DNA of 64,000 nucleotides. Origin: Scilla litardierei. Taxonomy: Eukaryota; Streptophyta; Magnoliopsida; Asparagales; Asparagaceae. The notes beneath the pieces are model-generated. The model had not been told where the DNA came from and did no database searches. It was given only the letters and a program-made list of their open reading frames with translations. The position numbers were made by a program, and so were the translations under genes. The stretch's first letter is position 1; every line of letters starts with the position of its first letter. Where the stretch lies: the NCBI GenBank assembly GCA_030789695.1, contig CM061136.1, forward strand, positions 134,676,448 to 134,740,447, written 5' to 3'. Positions 53,905 through 64,000 of this stretch are shown in pieces.

Positions 53905-55066
53905 ATCACCTATCGAGGGCGAAGCTCGTAGGCTTGTCCCGGAGTTTGAGAAGTCTATCGAGGGCGAAGCTCGTAAGCTTGCCCCAGAGTTGAGAAAGGG
54001 GAGGGTGCGAGTTGTCGCCCGTTCCTTGTCCCACCTGACGACCCTATCGATGGCGAAGCTGTCAAGCTTGCCCCGGAGTTAAGGGAGGGGAAATGCGAGC
54101 TGGAGCTCTTTCCTTAACCCACCGGTGATCCTATCGAGGGCAAAGCTTGTTAGCCTACCCCGGAGTTGAGGGAGGGGAGGGTGCAAGCCGTAGCTCGGTC
54201 CTTAACCCACCCGACGCCTATCGAGGGCGAAGCTCGTAATCTTGCCCCGGAGTTGAGGGAGGGGAGGGTGCAAGTCGTCGCCCGTTCCCTGTCCCACCCG
54301 GTGACTTTATCAAGGGGGAAGATCTCAAGCTTGCCCTGGAGTTGAGGGAGGGGAGGGTGCGAGCCAGAGCTCGTTTCTTAACCCACCGACGATCCTATCG
54401 AGGGTGAAGCTCGTCAGCCTGCCCCAGAGGTTAGGTAGGGGAGGGTGCCAGCCGTAGCTCGGTCCTTAACCCACCTGGCGCCTATCGAGGGCGAAGCTCG
54501 TAGGCTTGCCTCAGAGTTGAGGGAGGGGAGGGTGCGAGCCGTCACCCGTTCCTTGTCCCACCCGGTGACCCTATCGACGGCGAAGCTGTCAAGCTTGCCC
54601 CGAAGTTGAGGGAAGGTAGGGTGCGAGCTGGAGCTCGTTCCTTAACCCACCGACGATCCTATCAAGGGCGAAGCTCATCAGCCTGCCCCGGAGTTGAGGG
54701 AGGGGAGGGTGCGAGCCGTAGTTCGGTCCTTAACCCACCCAGCGCCTATCGAGGGCGAAGCTCATAAGCTTACCACAGAGTTAAGGGATGGAAGGATGCG
54801 AGCCATCACCCGTTCCCTGTCCCACCCGACGACCCTATTGATGATGAAGCTGTCAAGCTTGCCTCGGAGTTGAGGGAGGGGATGGTGCAAGCCGGAGCTC
54901 GTTCCTTAACCCACCGACGATCCTATCGAGGGCGAAGCTCGTCAGCCTGTCCTGAAGTTGAGGAAGAGGAGGGTGCAAGCCGTCACCTGTTCCTTCTCCC
55001 ATCGACAATCCTATCGAGGGCAAGCTCGTCAGCCTACCCCAGAGTTTGAGAAAATTTGAGGAGAGC
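53905..55066. repeat. 88-bp tandem array with A-B-C higher-order structure
   Basis: About 13 units of 86-90 bp, each beginning TATCGAGGGCGAAGCT or a variant. Three unit types alternate: A (ending CGCCCGTTCC..GTCCCACC), B (GAGCTCGTTCCTTAACCCACC) and C (GTAGCTCGGTCCTTAACCC). The order A-B-C repeats about four times, giving a period near 264 bp. The last units are mixed or truncated. It lies between the outer Athila LTR and the Tat gag-protease copy and probably belonged to a Tat 3' region, where tandem arrays are common. Confidence 0.85.
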
Positions 55067-55178
55067 TGAAATTTCCAAACTTGGATGGTAATATTTGAGA
55101 ATATGCATATAAAATTATAGTTATATTTACAAAACTGTAGATAACATAGGAGTAAATGCTCATTGTTCCTGTGGCGGG
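55067..55178. other. Short AT-rich spacer
   Basis: Joins the 88-bp array to the end of the Tat protease region. No feature seen. The RT, RNase H and integrase expected after the protease are absent, so a large deletion is likely here. Confidence 0.5.
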
Positions 55179-55874
55179 CTAGCTTGCTGCCTTCCCTGGT
55201 TGATCACTGACATCCTTCTGATGGTTGCCGAGTTCAACCAGCTGGGCTCGCTCGGGTGCTTTGTGTTTGGTGGAGCCGACGTAGCAACTCTGAGACAATC
55301 TCCGGCTCCCTCGTACTTGTCCAATACCCTGCGGGGTCTGGAACTTGATCATCTTATGCAGGAGTGAGGGGAGAGCTTCGATGGCGGTCATGTATGGCTG
55401 CCCTATGATGCCATTGTACACCGAGACGATGTCGATGACAACGAACTACGTCATCCGAGTGACGATCCTTGGCTCTTCCCCCAAAGACATCGTCAGGGTG
55501 ATGACTCTAGTGATGGGAGTCGAGTGGTCGGTGAAGGCAACAATCAGACCCGTGCATGGCCTCAGATCTGCATGCCTCAGCCCCATCTTCTCGATCGTCG
55601 ACATAAAAAGAATGTCGCATGAGCTCCCGGTGTCAATCAGGAGACGGCTAACTATGGTCGTTGCAATCTGGGCTTCGATGACGATGGCATCATCATGTGG
55701 TAGTTCGACTCTCTCCATGTCGTCATCTGAGAATGAGATGGAGGGCCAAGCTACTCTCCTCCACTTCGCTTTGTCGCTCCTGCCCGTCGTCATCACTTGC
55801 CGAGCATATACCTTTCTGGCCGATGACGACGCGCCCCCTGAGGATGGCACACCGCATATCACATCTATGCGCAT
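55179..55874 (-). pseudogene. Tat-clade aspartic protease and linker to RT
   Basis: Frame 55874-55446 starts MRIDVICGVPSSGG and carries the protease core VSRLLIDTGSSCDILFM followed by MGLRHADLRPC. After one stop (about 55446), frame 55421-55179 continues with SVYNGIIGQPYMTAIEAL and KFQTPQGIGQVRGSRRLSQSCY, the segment that precedes RT in Tat/Retand elements. The RT itself is missing. The catalytic Asp-Thr-Gly is intact. Confidence 0.82.
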
Positions 55875-55899
55875 GACCGCTCTAGGCTGGCGAGGGGCA

Positions 55900-57751
55900 T
55901 ATTGCTTAGTGTTCTGGGGCTGGTTCGGCCGCTACGCTCCCCGGGGCACTCTCTCATGCGAGCCTGTCTCCTCCCCTCAACGAAGCCTTGGAGATGGCCC
56001 TACTAGATCGGTCGCTCAATATCCCTCTTTAGTGTAAAACACTCGTCGGTATCATGACCGTGATCCCGGTGATACCGACAGTATTTCTGCTGATTCCTCG
56101 TGGTTGGGGCCACCCTCCTATCCTGAGGCGGGTCTCGGAGAAGTCCAGCCCTTGTTGCTACAGCCAATACTTCGGCTACGGGTGCATTGATCTACGTGTA
56201 CTGGGCCTGCTACCGCCCATCAGGCCTGCTCACCACCGGCGGGGCTCTCTAGGTGCGGCGAACCCTCGTGCTGGTCTGTGGCAATCTTGAGGTCGGTGGC
56301 CTCCTTGGTTGCTCCTCTGGTTGCCGAGTTGGTCGAGCCCTCGAGGGCGGTCATCCTGCCTTGATCGACCATTAGGTTACCAATCGTTGCGGGATGTCCC
56401 AGCTGGGGCGACCACCTTCTTCACTCTGAGAGCATCCTCGCTTAGCATGAACCTCTCCGCCCAGGCAAAGAGTGCATCCAGATCGGCGGGCGGGTCTTGG
56501 AGGAGCGACTTATGCAGGCTCCGATTGGTCAACCCCTTTTTGAAGGCCGCCATGGCGAGCTCGCCACGTTAAGCCTTTCTTCCTGGAAACAATGCAAAAA
56601 CTTTCTGATCATTTCCCCCTCTTTCTGGACTATCGAGAATAGATAGTCTGCTGGTTTCTTCCTTCTGCGTCCCGCCCTGAACTACTGGCAGAACTTGTGG
56701 GACAGGTCGTCGAAGAATTCGACGGAGCGAGTGGGTATGCTGTTGTACCACTCTAGCACCGATTTCTTCAGAGTCATCTGGAAGCCTTGGCATAGGAGCG
56801 GATCATTTGTCCATGGCCCCTCTGTACCGCTGTACATGCTCGAGGGGATCACCCGCACCATCATATAGTTCAAGCAAAGGAAGATTGAATTTATGAGGGA
56901 TCGGGGCCGCGGTCACCAGTCTGGCCAAGGGGTTAGCCACTTCTGGGTGGGGGGTCACATGGGCGATCCTTGTGGGCATGCAGGCGATCTTCGTAGATTG
57001 TTATGGCCGCCTCAATCTCCTCGCTCATCTCCAGAGTCGCTCGATGAGCTACCTCGGCGCTCAGCAGCGTCCCTTACCCGCCTCGGGGGATTCCTGATTT
57101 AATCGCGTCCTCGTCGTCGACGATCATCATGCCTGGGAGCTGGGTGGGCCGTCCGGTGGGCACTCTCTCCGGACGATGAGATATCCACCGGTGGTGGGCT
57201 ACGAGTGTGCCATAGATTTGGAGATGACACATTTGGGGCCCTACGGCTCACCTCCCAGAGCCTTTCTCGTACGGTGATGATGAATCGCAACTGTCGACGC
57301 GCGATTTCTTCACTGACAAGTATTTGATCAGCGGCGGCCTATGCTTCATCATCAAGCTGCCTAGGCTGGACATCAACTTCTTCCTCGAGTCACCTCTGAC
57401 GAGCGGCCTCCATCTCCACATCGAGAAGTCTCTGCTGGGTTGCTATCTCTTCGTTGAGCCCCCTTCGTCGGGCGGCTACTTCTGCTTCAATCTGAGGGTG
57501 AAGGCTGTGCCTCACGTTCAAGGGTGCAGGAGGGATGGTGGACATCCTGGCCCCACCTAAGCCCAGTCATTCATCATCTTCATAAAGGCTTCAAAACCTT
57601 GGTGAACAGCATAGGCCGAGGCGTGAATAGCCTCCGCCGTCCCCTCAGAGGGTACGTCTGTCAGGGAGGCCCTTCCAAGAGGACGTGGCTCATCCTCTAG
57701 GGGCTGTTTTCCCCTGTCAGGGCTGGGATTGAACTGTGTGGTGTTTGACAT
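55900..57751 (-). pseudogene. gag: Tat-clade gag, fragmented
   Basis: Begins MSNTTQFNPSPDRGKQ at 57751, only about 15 bases beyond the PBS. Further pieces: 57290-57099, a gag core piece at 56873-56682 (DPLLCQGFQMTLKKSVLEWYNSIP, SVEFFDDLSHKFCQ), and a C/H-rich segment at about 56090-56015 (KYCRYHRDHGHDTDECF) typical of Tat gag. Frames change several times. Gag forms the particle. Confidence 0.75.
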
Positions 57752-57766
57752 GGGTGTGACCCTAAG

Positions 57767-57784
57767 TTCCCACAGATGGCGCCA
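57767..57784 (-). other. Primer binding site of left Tat copy
   Basis: Minus strand TGGCGCCATCTGTGGGAA, a form common in Tat/Retand elements. I am not certain which tRNA it pairs with. It lies five bases inside the LTR end. Confidence 0.7.
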
Positions 57785-57789
57785 ACTAC

Positions 57790-58812
57790 TGCAGGATAGA
57801 ATCCACTAACAATGAATTTGTATTGATGTGGGGAACCAATGGCATGATGGTTACGAGTTTGAGGTGGAAGTCGAAGCTAACCACGATCTGCGGATGATTT
57901 GCGGATGAGGTTTTCGAGTTTGCCCGCCAGATAGAGTAGGTCGCTTGCTGGTTGGTGAAGGATGAGGCAGGTCGCTCGTCAGATGGTGGCAAAGGCGAGC
58001 TTCCTATAAGAAGAGCAAATCGTCAGAAAGGCTGGGCCGGCTGTCAGCCCTCAGCCCCTCCGATGCCTAAGTCAATAGATGACTGAAGAAAAGATGTCGG
58101 ACACGAATGGCGATCTTAGAGGCAGATCGACGCTTGGGTGGCAGACTAGTGTGGAAGGCGTGAATATATGGAGGATATTTGGCCTTGAACGTGAATAAAT
58201 GTGTTAGGAGTTTGTTACCAATTAGCCAGCCCCTTTCTCGTTGGAGGAGAGGGGGTATTTATAGGCTGCTGGAGTCGGTTGCTTTTGCTGAGCTGGCGGT
58301 GTCAGGATGTCAGGGATCCGACCGTTGGCATCAGGGCCAAACGTGTAGGCATGCTTTTGTCAGGTGATCAGAGCAGTAAATGTCAGGTGGCACTTTTGAC
58401 AGGCTATCTGGCAGCAAAACGGCTAGATGTGCTTTCGACAAGGCCAGGTGCACTTTTGTCAGACTTTTTCTGTAGTGAAACTGGCAGCGGTGTAAGTGGC
58501 ATGGCGTCTTCCTCTTTGGGTGAACTTGTAGGTGAGTGGCATCTGGGTGAACTACTCTGGGGCGAGCTAGCGTAGACTTGTGTGATTTGCTGGAGGATTC
58601 TTCTGATTTTGTTGGCGAGCTTATCGTTTCGCTTGGCGAGCTTCCGTGTACCTCGATGAGCTTCTCCATGCTTCGGCAAACTAGGCTTTATTGTGGAGAT
58701 TCGATGGGCCAAGACTCAGGCTTTGAATCAGTGGGCCTAGATCGACCGAGCCGATCTTGAGGTCATAACACGGTCTATTTATAGGTAGCTCCTTCTTAAT
58801 GATGTGTAATCA
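57790..58812 (-). repeat. Tat LTR shared by two copies (boundaries partly inferred)
   Basis: Ends ...CCTGCA at 57790 next to the PBS. The start is tentatively TGATTACACATC at 58812, preceded by the purine run AATGAGGGG. A TATA box CCTATAAATACC lies at about 58248-58260 (minus strand), with repeats of a GCACTTTTGTCAG motif (58340-58480) just upstream. A second TATAAATAG lies near 58783. To its right is the 3' end of one Tat copy and to its left the 5' end of another, so one LTR serves both. Confidence 0.5.
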
Positions 58813-59570
58813 CCCCTCATTGATTGGGACACAATCTTCTCCAGGACTCGAGCTAACGGCTGCCCATTTACTCGGCCCCATTAACCTTCCTTTGAATGTC
58901 GCTGCTAGCCCAACGGTCGAACGACCCGTTCGTCCGACTCAGCTGTAACTTGCTTAGAGCATGGGGTATTGGGTCGTGGATGCCGAACGGGCTGGATATG
59001 CAGATACTCAATTTGGGTTCGTACCCGTGCACTAACAATGGCCTCCATCATTTGTACCTCAGGAGTCGTGCTGACTGAGGTCGAATGATGAGCAATCTCC
59101 TTAAATGCCCACAGTTTTCGAAACATTTGATTTGATATGTGCCGCCAAAATTCTTTCGTCTTTGGAGCGATCTCTACCGTTTCTGGTGGCTGGCTTTGGA
59201 CACGTGGCGCGCATCTGATGTCAACTGGTTGGGTTTCTTAACACATAAGAGAAAAATCAAAGAAAAGGTTGAGATTTTTCACCTTCATCTCCTTCTTTAT
59301 TTCTCATGCTTGCTTCCAGCGTGGCTTTTCTCGGAGATCGCATGTTCTTCCTCAAGGTATCTTCTCTCTTCGACCCTGATTCTCTTGTAGGTTCGTCAGG
59401 CATGTTTGCTCTGGTTGTGTTCAAGGTGTCGAGCCCGAGGAGTTAGAGGAGCACCTCCGGCCCCTTCGATGCGTGGAAGTTCTTAAGAAGGGAAAGGAAT
59501 TTGGGTTGAGCCTGACCTTCCCATTCGTCGAAGGGATAGAAAGTCGAATGTCCCTAGAATCATCTTAGAC
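58813..59570. other. Region between Tat LTR and antisense ORF
   Basis: No convincing ORF. It should contain the PPT and 3' end of the right Tat copy. On the plus strand a possible start of the antisense transcript lies near 59270-59390, where translated sequence such as GVEPEELEEHLRPL begins to look like coding remnants. Confidence 0.4.
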
Positions 59571-61674
59571 ATGGCCCCTAGGTTTTCCCTCGATCTGACT
59601 GCCGAGGTTTGGCGAGGTTGTTTCTGTGACCCCTTTAGGGTTATGGTGCCTAGTTCGGATGAAAGAGAGTGTTTTCCACAAAAGAAGGAGGTTGGGGTGT
59701 ATCTCAAATCTTTCCGCTTATGACTCAGATTCGCCCTTCACCCCTTCATTATTGAGGTTCTATGCTTCTCGGAACTTTCTATCTGTAGACTCGCTCCTCA
59801 AGCTTTCCCTCCCTTTGTTGGCTTCATCGAGTTGTGCGAGCTTTGTGGAGTCTGTCCGACCCTCGGGCTGTTCAGATATTTCTTTAGGATAATAGTCGAC
59901 CCTCGGTGAGTGTGGTATCACATAGTTGCTCGCCCGGGTACGAGGCTCATATACGACCTCACAGTTTCCGACCCTGGGTGGTCGGATACCTTCGTGTTCG
60001 TCGCTCTTCCCAACCTGGGGCCGTTGCTTAATGGTTGGAGTTATCCGAATCTCGAGCTTGCGACGGAGTCTCGGATGTCTTTGGAGCAGGTCCGAGCCAG
60101 GTTGTCCCCGGGCGAGGTCGAGGTGATGAAGTCCCTCTTGAGTCGACCGAGACAAGATAGGTTGATTCAGTATTTGTTGATCGATAATACGATAAGGATC
60201 CTTCTATAGAGCCTGGGTAAGGTATCTCGAATCTGTATCTTTATCTCTGCTACTCGTGGTAATTATATTTGTTGTCTGCAGATATGACTAACGGTAGCCG
60301 ACGCAGTGGCGAGTCCAGCTTGGACCGAGTCTGGAAGGAGCAGCGGAAGAAGAAGAGAACGACCGAAAGGTCAGGTGCTCGAACCAATCGATCGAGTGCT
60401 CGTGTTGAGGGATCGGGCTCCCCGTCCCCCTCCACGTCCATCAGAGTTCATCCTCTGAAGGGGGAGAGACCCGGCAGGCATCCAGGCCTTCTTCCTGAGC
60501 TTCTTCGAGGGAGGCCTCCCACCAATATCCCCCACGGCCCCCTGTACCCTGGCTTCAGTCGTGGTTGCAGTGGCACCGGAGGTGGTTGACATCGATTCTA
60601 TCGACGTCATCGAGTCGACTGGAGGAGTCGGTCAGAAGAGGGAGACGCCCTCCCGCGAGAAGGAGGGGACTCTGAAGAGGAGGCGGGTGGATGAAGAGGA
60701 CCCTATGGGGAAAGGCAAGAGGGTCGCCCCTCTCGAGACTCCAGAGGTGGCAGAGACCCTTTCAATGCCCTAGGGCCCCATGACACCCCTTATGGATCAG
60801 TGGCAGTGGGGTGACATCGTGTCGCCCGTCTCATTGGTCGGTTCGATCCCTGGGGAGTTCAATCGGGTGCTGCTGCTCAATTGGATTTCGTCCCGATCCT
60901 CGGGGCCGGTCCAAGGTGAGTTTCACCTGCCCCCCTTCGCCATTGGCAAGGAGGAGTCGGCCCTGATGGACTTCGGGACGATTGCCAGGGTGGTTGAGAA
61001 CTCGATTCTCCCCAGGGATTTGGAGTTCCTGCAGAAGTTGGACCTCGAGCGGATGGCCAACTTCTTCATGGGGAGCAGATACCACGTATGTCATCCGATC
61101 CTTTGATTTTTTGGTATCCAAGTTGGTCAATGTTCTTGACTGACCTTCGTTTTGCTTGCAGATGTCCGTCCTCGAGGCCGTGCTGTACCGTTAGGCCACC
61201 GACTTGATCGACAGAGGTCAGTGGGTGGCGGACGCGAGGCGCAGAGCACTCCACTTCGAGGCGTGGGTGAAGGAGGCGTAGGAGGCCTTGGGGAAGACCC
61301 TCGCTGACAAGGCGGCGGTCGAGTGGGAGGGAACGGAGGCTAAGGACAGCCTTTCATCGATATTGACCCTCCACAAGTCTACCGAGCTTCAGTGGCAGAC
61401 GGAGAGGTCCCAGCTTAAAGAGGAGCTCGATGCCTTCAAGAAGGAGACGATTGAGTTTCGGGCCAAAGTCTATGACTTTGGGAGGTGGGTAGAAGCTAGC
61501 CAGGTGGAGAAAGCCGAGCTTTAAGCCAAATTCGCAGAGCCCGAGGAGGCTGCCGCGAAGGAGAAGACCGAGCTTACTACTAAGCTCACGAAGGAGATGG
61601 ATGCTTTTACCAGCGTCTTGGTGTCAGGGAGCTCCCCCTCCCTCTTATGCAGTCCTTCTGTTTTGCCGATTTTG
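59571..61674 (+). pseudogene. Antisense extra ORF of Tat element, spliced, gypsy-type transposase-like
   Basis: On the strand opposite to gag-pol. The first exon (59571-60216) has LRFALHPFIIEVLCFSELSIC and CPTLGLFRYFFRI, resembling the 'putative gypsy type transposon' (PF04195-type) domain. Introns with plant consensus ends follow at 60217-60281 (GTAAGG...CTGCAG) and 61086-61161 (GTATGT...TTGCAG); the second preserves frame. Later parts hold a basic segment (KRRRVDEEDPMGKGKR) and a Glu/Lys-rich coiled coil (61300-61620). Several TAG or TAA codons stand where CAG or CAA would fit, plus frame shifts. Antisense ORFs near the 3' end are known in Tat relatives; the function is unknown. Confidence 0.65.
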
Positions 61675-61944
61675 TAATTTCTGTAATTTCTGTAATTTGA
61701 AATGAATGAAGAAAGACTTTTTGCGAAGGAATTTTTTTGCGACCTTGCTTCTTTAATCGCAATCCTGTCTTATTTGGATATCTGCTTATGTATGGCCCCT
61801 CAACGACCTAACTTGAAATTTCATAGAAATCCTTAGGCAAGTTATGTCGTGGATAGGTTAGGCGTATTCACTTAATGAATACAATCTTTTAAACTATGAA
61901 TCACACTCCTTTGGGTAGAGAGGGACGGACCTCTTTTTGGCATA

Positions 61945-62205
61945 TGCACCTACGAGGGTCGTTCGGTGGCGAGGGGCGAGGCCCCTTCGACTTACGGCTG
62001 ACGAGAGTCATTTGGTAGCGAGGGGGGAGGCCCTTTCGACTTACGGCCGACGTGGGTCATTCGGTGGCGAGGGACGAGGCCCCTTCGACTTACGCCCGAC
62101 GAGGGTCGTTCGGTGGCGAGGGGCGAGGCTCCTCCGACTTACGACCGAGGAGGGTCGTTCGGTGGCGAGGGGCAAGGCCCCTTCGACTTACGGCAGATGA
62201 GACGA
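61945..62205. repeat. 50-bp tandem array in Tat 3' region
   Basis: Five units of about 50 bp containing GGTCGTTCGGTGGCGAGGGG and GGCCCCTTCGACTTACGG. It lies between the integrase stop and the antisense ORF. Open frames across it are by-products of the repeat. Confidence 0.85.
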
Positions 62206-62293
62206 GAGTATTTCGACCGATGTCAAAGAATGATATATTTTGCATTCATAATGAACATGCATAGGATAAAAAATGAACTGTCTTTTTACCCTT

Positions 62294-63363
62294 TTAGTAC
62301 AACCATTGATAATACTTTCGTAGATGTTCCGCGTTCCAAGGATGAGGAAGTTCCCTATCATCCAAAGTATCGAGTCGATAGGTGGCAGGACCGAGTACAT
62401 CGATCATTATATAGGATCCTTCCCATTTTGCAGCGAGCTTCCCCTGCTTGAGGATCTCGGGAGTGAAAGCGGCCTTCTGCAGCACCAAGTCGCCTACACG
62501 GAAGTTGCGTTCGTGGACTTTCAAGTTGAAGTAATGGGCCATTCGCTCCCTTTGTTTGATGAGGGTCGCCAACGTCCGTTCGTGAACCTCGTCCACCAGT
62601 TGTAGGTTGAGCTCGAGGCCCTCTGAGTTTCTTTCTTCATCATAGTATTGGAGACGAAGTGGTCGCTCATTGACCTCGACGGGGATGACAGCCTCGCATC
62701 CGTAGGCCAACATGAACTGTGTTCCCCCCATCGAGGTTTTATGGGTCATTCTGTACGACCATAGTATGCCGGGGATCTCGTCGGGCCAAGTTCCTTCGAG
62801 CTCGGTTATTCTCTTACGCATAGGCCTGAGGATGCTTTTGTTGGCCGACTATGCCAAGCCGTTCGATTGGGGATGGGCGACGGAGGAGAAGTGCAACTTG
62901 ATCTTTAGCTCTGCGCAGAATTCTCTGAAATTGGCGATGTTGAATTGTGTCCCATTGTCTGTTACTATGGATTGTGGGATGCCAAAACGACAGACGACAG
63001 ACTTCCAGACGAAGCTTCGAGCTTCCTTCCAGTTGATTCGGGATAGAGGCTCCGCTTCGATCCACTTAGTGAAATAGTCGATTGCCACTATTATATATCT
63101 CTGTTGCCCACTCACTGGCTTGAATGGTCCAAGGAGGTCCAGTCCCCATTTGGAAAAATGAACCGGATTGATGTTGGGATCAAATCAGTTGGTGGGGCCG
63201 AGCTGATATTCGAGAACTTTTGGCAGGTCGAGCACCATCGAATGTATTCAATGGCATCTTTGAACATTGTTGACCAAAAATACCCGTGTCTCATGGCCTT
63301 CAAAGCTATGGACTTCCCTCCGCAAAGGTTTCCACAGTTGCCCTTGTGGATCTCCTGGATCAC
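62294..63363 (-). pseudogene. Tat-clade integrase
   Basis: Three pieces. 63363-63112: zinc-binding region with HGYFW and CSTCQKF. 63115-62849: catalytic core with Asp in VAIDYFTKWIEAEP and Asp in IVTDNGTQF. At 62872-62874 a TAG stands after HPQSNGLA exactly where the catalytic Glu is expected. 62821-62294: C-terminal part with PDEIPGILWSYR, FMLAYGCEAVIPVE, GDLVLQKAAF and NAEHLRKYY, ending at its natural stop. The element lies on the minus strand; the 50-bp array follows. Confidence 0.88.
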
Positions 63364-63450
63364 GTAGTGCGCTTCCTATGGGGCTAAGCATTTAAGATAG
63401 GGGAAGCTGTCATACCTGGTCCATCGTCTTTTGTACAATGAACCATCTAG

Positions 63451-64000
63451 CTAGACGAATTGGTAGGCTTTCTGCTCTAGCTTTTGTGCCTCCACTAGGT
63501 CGGTCAGTTTTTCCCCGGCGTTTAGGTAACGGATTATTGGATCCATCCATGTGACCTCTTGATCGAGGTTCAGCAGTTTGTGTGCCAGTCCGTTGGGGTG
63601 GGGTAGACGTTCTACATACACGGTCCAACCAAGTCTCACAGGGGAGGAGGATGCAAGCTTTGACAAGGCGTCAGCTTGATGATTCTTCGACCTTGGCACG
63701 TGGTGAATATCTACGCATGCAAATTTGGCGAGCTCCGCTTTAGCGATTTGCATGTAGCTCTGTATCGAGTCGTCGTGGGCTTCGAAGGTCCCATTCAATT
63801 GGTGAACAACGAGGCTGGAGTCGCAGAGTAATTGGACCACTCTTACCCTAGGGCTCGATCCAGTCAAAGTCCATTGATGGTCGCTTCATATTCTACCCCA
63901 TTATTGGTGGTTTGGAAAGTAAAGCGGAGGGCGTATTCGAATATATCGCCCCCGAAGGTTTGAACGATTATTCTGGTGCTTCCAGCTTGTGTGGATGAAC
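63451..64000 (-). pseudogene. Tat-clade RNase H (plant-type, RVT_3-like), runs off window
   Basis: Frame 63867-63451 has VVQLLCDSSLVVHQLNGTFE, HHVPRSKNHQADALSKLA and the spacer before integrase. The N-terminal part at 63870-64000 is in another frame (EYALRFTFQTTNNGVEYEA), so a frameshift lies near 63868. This domain type is found in Tat-clade elements in addition to their ordinary RNase H. RT lies beyond the right edge. Confidence 0.85.

Noticed and set aside
53905..55066. CRISPR-like array
   Set aside because: No short conserved repeat with unique spacers; units are adjacent 88-bp tandem repeats in plant DNA.
59359..59391. A first intron of the Tat antisense ORF (GTATCT...TTGTAG)
   Set aside because: 33 nt is too short for a plant intron, and coding sequence upstream is not convincing.

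Overview
The window is plant nuclear DNA, almost certainly from a flowering plant. It consists entirely of LTR retrotransposons inserted into one another. I see no host gene, tRNA gene, rRNA gene or CRISPR array. The plant assignment rests on the families present: Athila-type Ty3 elements primed by tRNA-Asp, a chromodomain Ty3 element of the Tekay/Del type, a SIRE/Maximus-like Ty1/copia element with a third ORF, and Tat-clade Ty3 elements with plant-type RNase H and an antisense extra ORF. I cannot name the species.

Layout, from oldest to youngest layer. Each nesting step is supported by TG...CA ends and a 5-bp target-site duplication (TSD). (1) Tat-clade sequence fills 55067-64000: a left copy with LTR, PBS, gag and protease, and a right copy with RNase H, integrase, a 50-bp tandem array and an antisense ORF, joined through one shared LTR. 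An 88-bp tandem array with a three-unit higher-order structure lies beside it (53905-55066). (2) An 'outer' Athila-like element on the minus strand starts at 53875 and runs off the left edge. (3) Element A, a minus-strand Athila derivative without polymerase (3526-52361, TSD GTAGC), sits in the outer element's 5' LTR. (4) A carries a solo copia-type LTR (12056-13713, TSD GGAAG) and element B, a plus-strand sister of A (14218-49699, TSD GTTGG). (5) B's 5' LTR is split by a minus-strand Tekay-like chromovirus (15315-39081, TSD GTGAA). (6) That element is in turn split by a solo Athila-type LTR (19374-20930, TSD CCTCC) and by a young, apparently intact copia element (23963-36392, TSD GGTTC), whose two 1741-bp LTRs differ at only two positions that I could find.

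A and B share one design: LTR, tRNA-Asp PBS, gag, protease, then an internal promoter-like module, then a second ORF resembling the ATHILA ORF-1 family, then a long 3' region and LTR. Neither has reverse transcriptase, RNase H or integrase, so both must have depended on another element. The Tekay-like element is coding but decayed. The copia element keeps gag, pol and a third ORF open.

The most interesting signals lie outside the genes. First, the transcribed part of the A/B LTR holds five stem-loops with a shared GAGA-capped core and different outer stems that stay complementary. Second, six LTR families each carry a family-specific array of short palindromes, in five of them just upstream of a TATA-like box. 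Third, the Ty3 Tekay and Ty1 copia LTRs share the same roughly 112-116 bp repeat block although the elements are unrelated. Fourth, the arrays recur inside elements A, B and copia, ahead of the accessory ORF. Fifth, intron-like GT...AG segments sit at gag/protease junctions and inside integrase.
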